A stretch of DNA of 64,000 nt, taken from positions 32,070,136 through 32,134,135 of the forward strand of contig NC_035177.2 of assembly GCF_001659605.2 (NCBI RefSeq), given 5' to 3'. This document shows, piece after piece, positions 24,497-35,790 of the stretch. Every line of letters starts with the position of its first letter. The first letter of the stretch is position 1. The notes below the pieces were generated by a model, which did no database searches, was not told where the DNA came from, and saw only the letters and a program-made list of their open reading frames with translations. Origin of the DNA: Manihot esculenta. Its lineage: Eukaryota; Streptophyta; Magnoliopsida; Malpighiales; Euphorbiaceae. A program made the translations under genes and the position numbers.

Positions 24497-27400
24497 TGTA
24501 ACGACCCCAAAATGGACCGTCACCGGCGCTAGGATTCAGGTCGGCTTAAGGCCGCCAGAACCCGTAGCAAGCCTGCTATACCCTCTGTGTACCTGTAAAT
24601 CTCATACATGATCCAACATAAACTGTGAAAATAACAATTCTTTTCTCTGTACCAGGGCTTATCCTGTGCATGCACTATCTCAGTACCCAGTACTCTGTAC
24701 CCCTGACTAGAGCTTGCTCTAGATGGGTTGTCTCATACCTGGTAAGCCTGGTTTTTCACATACTTTGTAAACACATATACAGATCATGTACACAACAGAA
24801 GATTTACAACACAAACCACTAAGTCAAGCACATATCTAACGGAATATACAACCAGCATATCTCTTTAATATTACATGTCCACTCTAAGCTATTACAAGTC
24901 TCTTCTCTTTTTCTGACCTCTTCTGAACATCCCCTGTACACTGTACACTGAACCTGCAAGACTGGGGTTAAGGGAGTGGGATGAGCTCTATAGCCCAGTG
25001 AGGAGAATACGAAAACATTTCAATAAAATATGATCTGATGGAATGCATCATAACACAGACAGTCCACATCAAGAGTAAACCTGTCACCACATAGTCCCAG
25101 TAAACCGTGCCAGGCCGTAGACTGGGGTCCTGGACTTCCTGTACCATATATGTATATGTGTGTATATAACACCTGTACTTACCCTTTGCCATTATAGACC
25201 ATGTGCCTATACCCACCAGGCCGTAGCATGGGGTCCTGGTCTTCCTTTACCTGCCAGGCCGTAGAATGGGGTCCTGGTCTTCCTGTCTGGAACTACTGGA
25301 TCATTCAGCATTTACCCACACCAACAATGAAGCTATGCAATGCAACATCTTTATGCATTCTAATGCAATCACCCTATGGCATAAATATGATGCATGAAAT
25401 ATGCTAAAAGCAGTTATTGTCTGAATTAAATCAAGGAATCAGTTTAGTTCCACTCACCTTTGGCTCTGGACTGACTCTGCAGGTTCTGTACACTCTGGAG
25501 CAGTACTCACTGCTGCTCTCTCTGGTTCCTCTGGTCTGTATAAGCACATAAAGACTCAATATGAGGGACCAAACTATCATAAGCATAACCCTATAAACTC
25601 CCCAGGAATCCCCTTAAACTCACTCTAAAACTCAAGCAAAGCATACAAAAGAAGAGCTGGACAGGACACTTTCGGCGGCAGGTTCGGCGGCCGAATGTCC
25701 TCTCCAGAGACGAAACTCAAGCACCTTCGGCGGCCGAAACTCAATCTTCGGCGGCTGAACCCTTTCGGGGGCAAGCTTCGGGGGCCAAAACACACTCCAG
25801 AGACGAAAGTCTCAAACCTTCGGCGGCACCTTCGGCGGCACCTTCGGCAGCCGATACCCCCAAACAGAGCCGAACATGCAAAAACACTCAGGATCAGGCT
25901 GTGGCAGCCAAGCCACCATGCAAGAGGTTCGGCGGCCGAATAAACCTTCGGCTGCCGAACCTGAGTTCTTCCAGAACTCAGCCCGACGGCAAAACAAGCT
26001 CCTCCTTCCCTTCAACACTTCCAAACATGTATACATCAACCATTCAACACACATATACTCAAGTATATGTTCACAGGGGTCCAAAACTATCTACTAACCC
26101 CAAACAATAAAGCAAACATAACACATAAATTATCACAACCATCATTTGAACCCTAAGCATGCATCTCCTTCCATAACTCCCATAAAATCTTCAGCAAACA
26201 TAACAATATGTTCAAGATCTTCACTTACCTCCTGTAAACAAGAAGATGAACGATCTGAACAAAGAGAAATGGATCAACTCCTCTCCAAAGTCATAAACTC
26301 TCAAACCTAAGCTTTTTGCTTCAAACCTTCAACATTTTGTTTTGAAAACTAACAAAAGAAAGCAACGCTGCAGGAGCTGTAACATATGGGAGACGTAGCC
26401 AAACTTCTGGACAGGATGTGGAACTAACACCTGTCCAACATGCTGACTAAGGAAGGCACAAGAGCTGGCTGGCCAACTCAGCTTCGGCAGCCGAATCGCA
26501 TGCAAAACCATGCAACATTCGGGGGCCGAATCTGACCTTCGGAAGCCGAACATTGGGCACTTTCGACGGCCGAACTTACCTTTGGCGGCCGAACTTGGCA
26601 AAAGTCCCCATAGACTTTGCTCTTCAAACCACATATCATTTAACCTTTGAAAACCTTAAAACAAAATAGAACATGAAAGAAAACATAATGCCTACCTTCC
26701 TATACATGTCCACTCTAAGCTATTACAAGTCTCTTCTCTTTTTCTGACCTCTTCTGAACATCCCCTGTACACTGTACACTGAACCTGCAAGACTGGGGTT
26801 AAGGGAGTGGGATGAGCTCTATAGCCCAGTGAGGAGAATACGAAAACATTTCAATAAAATATGATCTGATGGAATGTATCATAACACAGACAGTCCACAT
26901 CAAGAGTAAACCTGTCACCACATAGTCCCAGTAAACCGTGCTAGGCTGTAGACTGGGGTCCTGGACTTCCTGTACCATATATGTATATGTGTGTATATAA
27001 CACCTGTACTTACCCTTTGCCAGTATAGACCATGTGCCTATACCCGCCAGGCCGTAGCATGGGGTCCTGGTCTTCCTTTACCTGCCAGGCCGTAGAATGG
27101 GGTCCTGGTCTTCCTGTCTGGAACTACTGGATCATTCAGCATTTACCCACACCAACAATGAAGCTATGCAATGCAACATCTTTATGCATTCTAATGCAAT
27201 CACCCTATGGCATAAATATGATGCATGAAATATGCTAAAAGCAGTTATTGTCTGAATTAAATCAAGGAATCAGTTTAGTTCCACTCACCTTTGGCTCTGG
27301 ACTGACTCTGCAGGTTCTGTACACTCTGGAGCAGTACTCACTGCTGCTCTCTCTGGTTCCTCTGGTCTGTATAAGCACATAAAGACTCAATATGAGGGAC

Positions 27401-28591
27401 CAAACTATCATAAGCATAACCCTATAAACTCCCCAGGAATCCCCTTAAACTCACTCTAAAACTCAAGCAAAGCATACAAAAGAAGAGCTGGACAGGACAC
27501 TTTCGGCGGCAGGTTCGGCGGCCGAATGTCCTCTCCAGAGACGAAACTCAAGCACCTTCGGCGGCCGAAACTCAATCTTCGGCGGCCGAACCCTTTCGGG
27601 GGCAAGCTTCGGGGGCCAAAACACACTCCAGAGACGAAAGTCTCAAACCTTCTGCGGCACCTTCGGCGGCCGAAACCCCCAAACAGAGCCGAACATGCAA
27701 AAACACTCAGGATCAGGCTGTGGCAGCCAAGCCATCATGCAAGAGGTTCGGCGGCCGAATAAACCTTCGACTGCCGAACCTGAGTTCTTCCAGAACTCAG
27801 CCCGACGACAAAACAAGCTCCTCCTTCCCTTCAACACTTCCAAACATGTATACATCAACCATTCAACACACATATACTCAAGTATATGTTCACAGGGGTC
27901 CAAAACTATCTACTAACCCCAAACAATAAAGCAAACATAACACATAAATTATCACAACCATCATTTGAACCCTAAGCATGCATCTCCTTCCATAACTCCC
28001 ATAAAATCTTCAGCAAACATAACAATATGTTCAAGATCTTCACTTACCTCCTGTAAACAAGAAGATGAACGATCTGAACAAAGAGAAATGGATCAACTCC
28101 TCTCCAAAGTCATAAACTCTCAAACCTAAGCTTTTTGCTTCAAACCTTCAACATTTTGTTTTGAAAACTAACAAAAGAAAGCAACGCTGCAGGAGCTGTA
28201 ACATATGGGAGACGTAGCCAAACTTCTGGACAGGATGTGGAACTAACACCTGTCCAACATGCTGACTAAGGAAGGCACAAGAGCTGGCTGGCCAACTCAG
28301 CTTTGGCAGCCGAATCGCATGCAAAACCATGCAACATTCGGGGGCCGAATCTGACCTTCGGAAGCCGAACATTGGGCACTTTCGGCGGCCGAACTTACCT
28401 TCGGCGGCCGAACTTGGCAAAAGTCCCCATAGACTTTGCTCTTCAAACCACATATCATTTAACCTTTGAAAACCTTAAAACAAAATAGAACATGAAAGAA
28501 AACATAATGCCTACCTTCCTATAGAATTCTAACACCCCGGATTCCACTAGACGACAGGAATTCCGGTGCCGACTTCTAGCCGGGTATTACA
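24497..28591 (-). mobile_element. Solo LTR B with internal 1.83-kb tandem duplication
   Basis: The direct repeat CTTGC is at 24492-24496 and 28592-28596. Read on the minus strand it begins TGTAATACCCGG (28591) and ends GGGGTCGTTACA (24497). It is 4.1 kb long because a segment of about 1.83 kb is present twice: 24874-26704 and 26705-28523. No internal gag-pol sequence is present. Removing one copy leaves an LTR of about 2.26 kb, the normal family size. Confidence 0.85.
24874..28523. repeat. Tandem duplication inside LTR B
   Basis: The two copies start at CATGTCCACTCTAAGC (24874 and 26705). They are almost identical, with a few base changes. A 12-base length difference lies in a GGCACCTTCGGC run near 25825 versus 27655. 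The joint at 26697-26706 fuses CTTCCTATA to CATGTCC. Confidence 0.88.
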
Positions 28592-28667
28592 CTTGCTACG
28601 GGTTCTGGCGGCCTTAAGTCGACCTGAATCCTAGCGCCGGTGACGGTCCATTTTGGGGTCGTTACAG

Positions 28668-31600
28668 GATTCAGGTCGGCTTAAGGCCGCCAGAACCCGT
28701 AGCAAGCCTGCTATACTCTCTGGGTACCTATAAATCTCATACATGGTCATACAGTTTCTGTGAAAATAAAAACTTTTCTCTGGACCAAGACTTAACCTAT
28801 GCATGCACTATCTCTGTACTCTGCACCCCTGACTAGAGCTTGCTCTAGCTGGGTTAATTCATACCTGTTAAGCCTGGTTTTTCACATACTCTGTAAAACA
28901 GTTATATAAACAGACCATGCAGACAAAAGATTTACAACACAAACATCACTAAGTCAAGCACAATTCTAACTTTATACACAACTGTTACATCTCTTAAATA
29001 TTACATGTCCACTATATTCTATTACACAACTCTTCTCTCTTCCTGTACTCTGCTGGACTTCCCCTGTACACTGTACACTGAACCTGCAAGACTGGGGTTA
29101 AGGGAGTGGGATGAGCTCTATAGCCCAGTGAGTAGAACAGTAAAACAAGTCATTAAAACATGCTCCTATGGAATGCATCATATCTGTAACGACCCGGAAA
29201 TCCGACCCGTTACCGGCGCTAGGATCCAGATCGGCTTAAGGCCGCCGGGACCCGTAGCAAGCCTACATACCTCCTGTAAACCTGTGGAATCCCATACATA
29301 ACAACATATACATGATCTGTAAAAATTTTTCTTTTCTCTTATCCAAGCAAAACCTGTGCATGCACAAAATCATACATAAACCCCACACTGGAGTCCTCAT
29401 CAAATACTCCAATGGGGTATCATCATCATACATATCAGCTTGGATAATCATGGTCATTAACATCATTACTCATTAAACACTCTGTACATAATGGGGATTC
29501 ACACACCTCTAGGTCAAGCACTACTATAATCCTCAATACATCATCAAATCATTCATTACATTACATGGTCATAAATACTCATTACATCATGTTCATGTCC
29601 ACTACTATCTATTACAACATACATGACTTAACTTCACTCTAACCGACTTCCTGATCTATCCTGTACCTGCAACTCTGGGGATAAAGGGAGTGGGGTGAGC
29701 TACTAGAGCCCAGTGAGCAGAATAATAAAACATCAATTTAAATCATGCTTTCATGTATGCGCCATAACACAAACATTTCACAACAAGGATGAACTTGTCA
29801 CCATTTAGCCCCTATCTTTCTTACTTATACATGCCGGGGGCGTAGAGCCGTAGCAGGCACACCCGGACTTCCATAATCTGTCATAGTGCCAGGGGCGTAG
29901 AGCCGTAGCAGGCACACCTGGACTCACATAGGCTATCATGACATACAAGGGCTAATGGATCATTCAACATTCATCCACATCAACAACAAAGTATGCAATG
30001 CAACATATTCGTGAATTCTAATGCAAACAACCTAGTATATCTCATGGCATTCATGCTGCGTGAATCATGCTAAAACATTTCATTAATTTGCTTTAAAACT
30101 TAAAGTTTATTCCACTCACCTCTGGCTAGCTCTGAAGAGACTCTGAAGCAGCTGGCTCACTGCTGGGGGTCTCGGTTCCTCGGGTCCGAACCTACACAGG
30201 TGGACTCAAATGAGGGACCAAACATACATGAATATGACTCTAAAATACTCCCCAAAAACCCCCTAAAACATCCTGAAAACATCACATGAAAACATGCAAG
30301 AAATGGCTGAACAGGGCACTTTCGGCGGCAGGTTCGGCAGCCGAAAGTCCCTCTGCAGCCGAAAGTCATGCAGGTTCGGCGGCACTTTCGGCGGCCGAAC
30401 CTCCCAGACAGAGACAAAACTTGAGTTTCGGGGGCAGGTTTCGGCAGCCGAAACTGCCTCCACAAGGGGGTTCGGCGGCCGAAAGTCACTTCGGCGGCCG
30501 AACCTGAGTTTCTGCCGAAGGGCAGAAACTTGGCTCCCTTGTGTCCACAGCCTCCAAAACGCCTCAAAACATGCATAAACTTGTTTCTACACATGCATAC
30601 ACATCATACATCACACCTAGGGGTCTCAAACTATAATATACCCCAACTACAACACTTCAAACAACACATTTCCAACATACATTGTTCAAATCACAACATA
30701 AACCCATAAACTTAACAACAAGCCTAAACATGCATTCTACCCCATCAACTTGCATAAAACTTTCATAAAACATAAAAGAAGCATAGATCGAAGCTTACCT
30801 CTTGAAGATCGAGAGGAAGAACGACCCTAGCTCGGAAAATGGAGGGATTTAGCTCCAAGACTTCCAAGCTCCAAACTTGCTTAAAAACACTCAAAAACTT
30901 TTGTGGAACCTTAAAACTCAAAGAAAATGGTGGGGATTGAAGGAAAAACACAAGATTTGGGAGAGGGAGGTCGGAAGCTTGCTGTGGCTGAAAATGGGAG
31001 AAAACTCTCCCATTTCGGCTAAGTGCCCCTTTTATAGATGGCTGGCCAGGCCACGTTCGGGGGCCGAAAGTGCCTCCGCATACATGCAAGGTTCGGCGGC
31101 CGAACTTCGGAGTTCGGCGGCCGAACCTGGGTTTTCCTCCAAAGATTTTTCACGCAAAAACTCATTTAATTTCTTACTTAAAAACATGAAATACATGAAA
31201 ACATTTCATAAAATCATAGTTTTACCCTTCTAGAGGTTTCCGACATCCGAGGTCCCACCGGACGGTAGGGATTCCGATACCGGAGTCTAGCCGGGTATTA
31301 CAATATCACAGACAATCCACATCAAGGGTAACCTGTCACCATATAGTCCCGGTAGCTCTACCGTGCCAGGGCGTAGAATCGAGCACCTGGTCTTCCTGTT
31401 ATATATGTATACGTGTATATAACACCTGTGTACTTACCATTGCCAGGGCGTAGTCAAAGGCTCCTGGACTTTTCTATACCTGCCAGGGCGTAGTCAAAGG
31501 CTCCTGGACTTCTCTATACCTGCCAGGGTGTAGTCAAAGGCTCCTGGACTTCTCTCAGAGACTATTGGATCATTCAGCATTCACCCACATCAACAAACAC

Positions 31601-32981
31601 CTATGCAATGCAACATATTCGTGGATTGTAATGCAAACAACCTACTGCATACTCATGATGCATGAATTATGCTAAAAGCATTTCAGTTCTCAATTAAAAG
31701 AATTAAGTTTAGTTCCACTCACCTCTGGCTATCAGGACTGACTCTGCAGGCTCTGAAGCAGTACTCACTGCTGCTCCCTTTGGTTCCTCTGGTCTGTGCC
31801 TACACAGATGGACTCAAATGAGGGACCAAACTAGCTCAAGGACAACTCTATAAAGCTCCCTAAGAATCCCCTTAAGCTTCCTAAAACAATCATGCAAAGC
31901 ATGCAAAGGAAGGCTGGACAGGGCACTTTCGGCGGCAGGTTCGGCGGCCGAAACTCCTCTCCAGAGCCGAAACTCAAGCACCTTCGACGGCCGAAGCTCT
32001 ATTTTCGGCAGCCGAACCCTTTTGGGGGCAAGTTTCGGGGACTGAAAGGCACTCCAGAGATGAAAGTCTCTAACCTTTGGCGGCACCTTCGGCGGCCGAA
32101 ACTCCCCTCCAGAGCCGAAAGTCCAAATGCTCGGGGGCAAGCTTAGGCAACCGAAGCCACCTCCTCAGCACATTCGGCGGCCGAAGCTGGGTTCATTAGC
32201 AAGGCAGAACCTTGCTCTGCCTTACGCCAAAATACACCAAACTCTCCCAAACTCAAACTCCTCAATTCCTCAACATGCATATACCCAAGTATATGCTCAA
32301 AGGGGTCAAAAACTACCTGAAAACCCCAACAACACAATACACACAACACATATACAAGCTTAACTCATAAAAACATCAAAAACTCACTCTTTACCCTATT
32401 CATGCAACTCTCCCCCAAAACCTCATATAACATTCATAAATCATAACAAAAACTTCAGGATCTTCACTTACCTCTTGAAAGCAAGAAGATGAACAATCCT
32501 AACGTGGAGATATGGAGCAACTCTCCTTCAAACTCTCCAAACTTTAAAACTTAAGTTTATAGTTCAAAACCTTCAAAATAACATAAAAATCAATCAAACG
32601 TTTGCAAGATTTGATGAAAACATGAAGAAAACTGAAGGCAGACAGAGTCTCACCTCAGAAAGTGAAAAGATAAACTCATTCTTATCCTTTCAACCGACTG
32701 AGGGCCTTTTATAGGTGGCTGGCCAGACCACCTTCGGCGGCCACATGTGAAACCGAAAGCCATGCATGTTCGGCGGCCGAATGTCACCTTCGGCTGCCGA
32801 ACCTGGCTTTTTTGCCTTGGTTCTTTTCTCTCAAAAACTCGATTCTTTTTAACTTTAAAACACTAAAACATACTACATTACTTTAAAAAAAACATAAATC
32901 TTACCCTTCTAGATAATTCCGACATCCTAGATTCCCCCGGACGACAGGAATTCCGATGTCAGATTCTAGCCGGGTATTACA
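28668..32981 (-). repeat. Inverted LTR of E (split by solo LTR C)
   Basis: The parts are 28668-29184 and 31308-32981. On the minus strand it starts TGTAATACCCGGCTAGAATC at 32981. It stops at GGATTCAGG (28668), 35 bases short of the family 3' terminus. It lies directly against the complete 3' terminus of the forward LTR, forming a very long inverted repeat with a 35-base spacer (28633-28667). Confidence 0.82.
29185..31302 (-). mobile_element. Solo LTR C
   Basis: The direct repeat ATATC is at 29180-29184 and 31303-31307. On the minus strand it begins TGTAATACCCGG (31302) and ends GGGTCGTTACA (29185); it is 2118 bases with no internal region. TTCGGC-N-GCCGAA clusters lie at about 30315-30505 and 31055-31125. 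A short minisatellite around GCCGTAGCAGGCAC is at 29830-29920. Confidence 0.92.
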
Positions 32982-33502
32982 GTATGGGAGAGTTTCAAGA
33001 AGGTGCTCAGACTCAGGATTCCAGAAACTCAGATTTAGGAGGGAATCATTTCCCCACTCTGAGTGCAACCGCCACAAGAAGTAAGAAGTGGGGCAGAACC
33101 CTGAGGGGGAAGAAGAGTAAGTGTTGGAAGAGGATGAAGGTTAGTTTGGGTTTAGATGGTGGTTCGAGCTCTCGTTCAGATGTGTCTGAATGTATGAGGT
33201 GTGGGAGGTCACACAAGGGAGTCTGCCGTTATGGGACAACAACATGTTTCAGGTGCGGACAGGAGGGGCACATAGCACGTGAGTGTCCTATTGCACCGAG
33301 GATGGCACGGTCCCAGCGGACAGGTGTAGGTAGAGTAGCTCACCCAGCAGCCCCAGTTTTGTTGCAGACCAGTAGTAGTAGAGGAGCAGGTTCCCATGGA
33401 GAAGGTCTGTCAGCTCCAGGTCGGATCTTCATCCAGGCTCAGCAGGAGGCAGACACATCAAACCCAATGGTGCCAGGTATGCTCACTTTTGGGTTGTTGT
33501 GA
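32982..33502 (+). pseudogene. Gag C-terminal part of element A
   Basis: It continues the gag interrupted at 21924 and is readable as MGEFQEGAQTQ, then SKKWGRTLRGKK, then a CCHC zinc knuckle (CFRCGQEGHIAREC) near 33247-33290. Compared with the intact gag at 47560, about 250 residues including the capsid-like Retrotrans_gag region are missing between GAQTQ and SKKWG. It ends at a stop at 33500-33502, within the start of the protease region. Confidence 0.8.
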
Positions 33503-34745
33503 TGTGTGTGTTTTGTGAACCCTAGTGTTTCTCTTTCCTTGTTGCTTTGAGAGCCATAGTGCAGTTGGGTTTGGTGACTTCTAGGCTTAGAGTGTTCTCT
33601 TTGGGTCAGTTGACTTGAGTGTGATCCATCTGTGGCAGAGTCAATCTGCTGGTTCAGTTCAGAGTGTGTTGAGAGTAGATGCCTTCCAGCTGACCTAGTG
33701 GTTCTAGATTTGACTGTGTGATGTCATTCTAGTGGTGGATTGGCTAGCTACTCGAGGTACTACCTGAGTCTGCAGAGACAAGGTAGGAGAGGTCAGAGGT
33801 TAGGATGGATCAGCGGTAGTCCCTAGAGGGGACATAGTAGGGATGCCTAGAGGTTTGAGATCAGCCCTACAGGGTCATAGATTGCTCAGGAGAGGTTGTT
33901 AGGGGATTCTACCTCTTGTTGGAGAGTGTAGTAGTCAGGTCAGGGAACCAGCCTCCGTTTTTGTTGTAGAGAAAGTGCTTAGATGTTTTCCTAGGCGAGC
34001 TGTCAGGTTTACCACCTGTCAGGGAACTAGTGTTTGGAATGGGAGTGGTGTCTGGACCCAGAACCATTTCTATTCTTTCCGACAGGATGGCATCTGCAGA
34101 TGGAGGTAGGAGAAGCCGTCAAAGTAGTTGCTAGAGTTGGTAGACAAGGGTTTTATCCGACTTAGTACCTCACCCTGGAGTGGTCCAGTGTTGTTGTGGG
34201 AAACGAAGGATGACTCCTTGAGACTTTGTAGCGACTGTAAGCAGTGGAACAAGGTTGCTACCAATGATAGGTATTCCCATATAGGATTGATGATCTATTA
34301 GCTCAGCTAGCAGGAGCTGGATGTTTTCCAAGATAGATCTGAGATTTGGGTGTTACTTGGTTAGAGTGAGAGCAGAAACCAGTTTAGTTAAGATGAAGAG
34401 AGAAGAGTAAGGATCAGAGTGCGCAGCGGAAGCTTGTGGAGTTCAGGAGAAGGTTGGGGTATTGCGTGAGGAACATTATGTCAGATCCAAGTGAGGTTTT
34501 TAAAGACCCAGAGGTGGAGATTTTAGGGGATCTCACCTATGTTGAGCAGCTAGTGTGGATCATGGACACACAGAATAGGAGATTAAGGAACAAGGAGTTT
34601 GGAAATGTGGCTAGAAGACCCGGGAGTGTTTACTCCAGCAGTACCTGTGTCTCTCTTTAGAGAGACGGTTTTAGGCTTCGCTTGCTTGCTTGTATGTTTG
34701 TTGTTTTAACATTCGGGGATGAATATTTTTGTAAGGGGGGTAGAT
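33503..34745 (+). pseudogene. Decayed pol of element A, ending in polypurine tract
   Basis: DNA-level similarity to pol of the intact element continues through the protease region and the start of the RT (near 33690-34350, e.g. AGATCTGAGATT in place of DLRSG). Many stops and shifts are present. It then jumps directly to the C-terminal tail (34436-34660: LRNKEF, YVEQLVWIMDTQ). RNase H and the integrase core are absent. A GTAAGGGGGG purine tract (34731-34740) precedes the LTR at 34746. Confidence 0.78.
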
Positions 34746-35790
34746 TGTAATACCCGGCTAGACGCCGGCATCGGAATTCTGACTTTCTGGCGAAATTTCC
34801 GTTGAAATCTGGAATTCGAGGATGTCGGAGGGTCGTGGAAGGGGAAGAGAAAGGTTTTCAGAATATGTTTACGTGTTTTTATGGTTTTCCATGAGAAAGG
34901 ATTAGAGTTTGGAAAGGAAAAGACCAAGGAGGCAATGGCCAGGTTCGGCCGCCGAAAGGAATGTTCGGCCGCCGAAAGTGCCTTAGGTTTGGCTTCCGAA
35001 ACTCCAAGTTCGGCTGCCGAACGTTGCATGGCTTTGCATGCAGGTTTGGCTGCCGAAGGAGAGGCGGTCAGCCAGCTATAAAGGACCCTCAGTCGGTGAA
35101 ATGGATAGGTTTGCTTCCCTTTCACTACCAGAGGTGAGTTCTTATTCTCCTTGGATGGTTTTCATGGTTTTACTTCAAATCTTTCAAGGTTTTCATAAGT
35201 TTTATTGTGGGTTTTGAAGCTTTGGAGTAAAAGAGCAAGGTTTGGAAGCTTTGAGCCTTGTGGAGCTTGGATCTCCATAACTTCAAGTTTGGGGTCACAC
35301 TAGCCTTTGATCTTCAAGAGGTAAGTGTCGATCCTTATGTTTTATAGTGTTTTTAAGTGAGTTTATGGAGGTTTATGGGTAGAGATGCATGATTAGGTTA
35401 AATATGGTTTTTTGGTTGATTTGTGGTCAAAGCATGTTTTTGTGTTTAGATGTATTGTTTGTTGGGGTTATAAGTTAGTTTTGGACCCCTTTGTGCATGT
35501 ACTTTTGTGTATATGTATGTGTTGGAAAGGTTGGATGCATGTGTTGGAAGTTTGGAGGTTTGGGAGGCTTGGTTGTGCTCGAAGCTGAGTTCTGGATGAA
35601 CTCAGGTTCGGCAGCCGAAGGTATGTTCGGCCGCCGAACCCCTTGTGGAGGTGGTTTCGACTGCCTAAAGGTGCCCCCAAACTTTTGGACTTTCGTCTCT
35701 GGAGGAGACTTTCGGCCGCCGAAGGTGCCGCCGAACATGCATGAGGTTCGGCTCTGGAGGGAGCATTCGGCCGCCGAAAGTGCCGCCGAA

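Larger units (their letters stand above)
22358..28667 (+). repeat. Forward LTR of E (split by solo LTR B)
   Basis: The parts are 22358-24496 and 28597-28667. It starts TGTAATACCCGG and ends GGGGTCGTTACA. It has TTCGGC-N-GCCGAA clusters near 22540-22610 and 23155-23415, a CTATAAAAGG TATA box near 22627 and three tandem units around GAAGTCCAGGAGCC at 23741-23866. It is about 97% identical by eye to the inverted LTR that ends at 32981. Confidence 0.85.
21925..32981. mobile_element. Insertion E: pol tail plus two LTRs in inverted orientation
   Basis: Inserted in the gag of element A. From left to right it contains an integrase C-terminal/chromodomain tail (21925-22278), a hairpin and polypurine tract (22321-22357), a full forward LTR (22358-28667, split by B), and then a second LTR in inverted orientation (28668-32981, split by C). 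The inverted LTR lacks the 35 bases of its own 3' end. Its outer end is the normal LTR start (TGTAATACCC on the minus strand), which abuts A gag at 32982. The left edge is not an LTR end: it falls in pol, within a GAAGAAGG-like microhomology shared by gag and pol. Confidence 0.75.

Noticed and set aside
25201..25407. Open frame repeated identically at 27032-27238
   Set aside because: Both lie inside the tandem duplication of solo LTR B; the identity reflects the DNA duplication, not a protein family.
22358..28667. This LTR as the 3' LTR of element A
   Set aside because: Its sequence belongs to a different subfamily from the LTR at 19014. The true partner is at 34746-41816, proved by sequence match and the ACTTA duplication.
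33209..33397. Minus-strand frame opposite the gag zinc knuckle of A
   Set aside because: Antisense shadow of the gag reading; no independent evidence.
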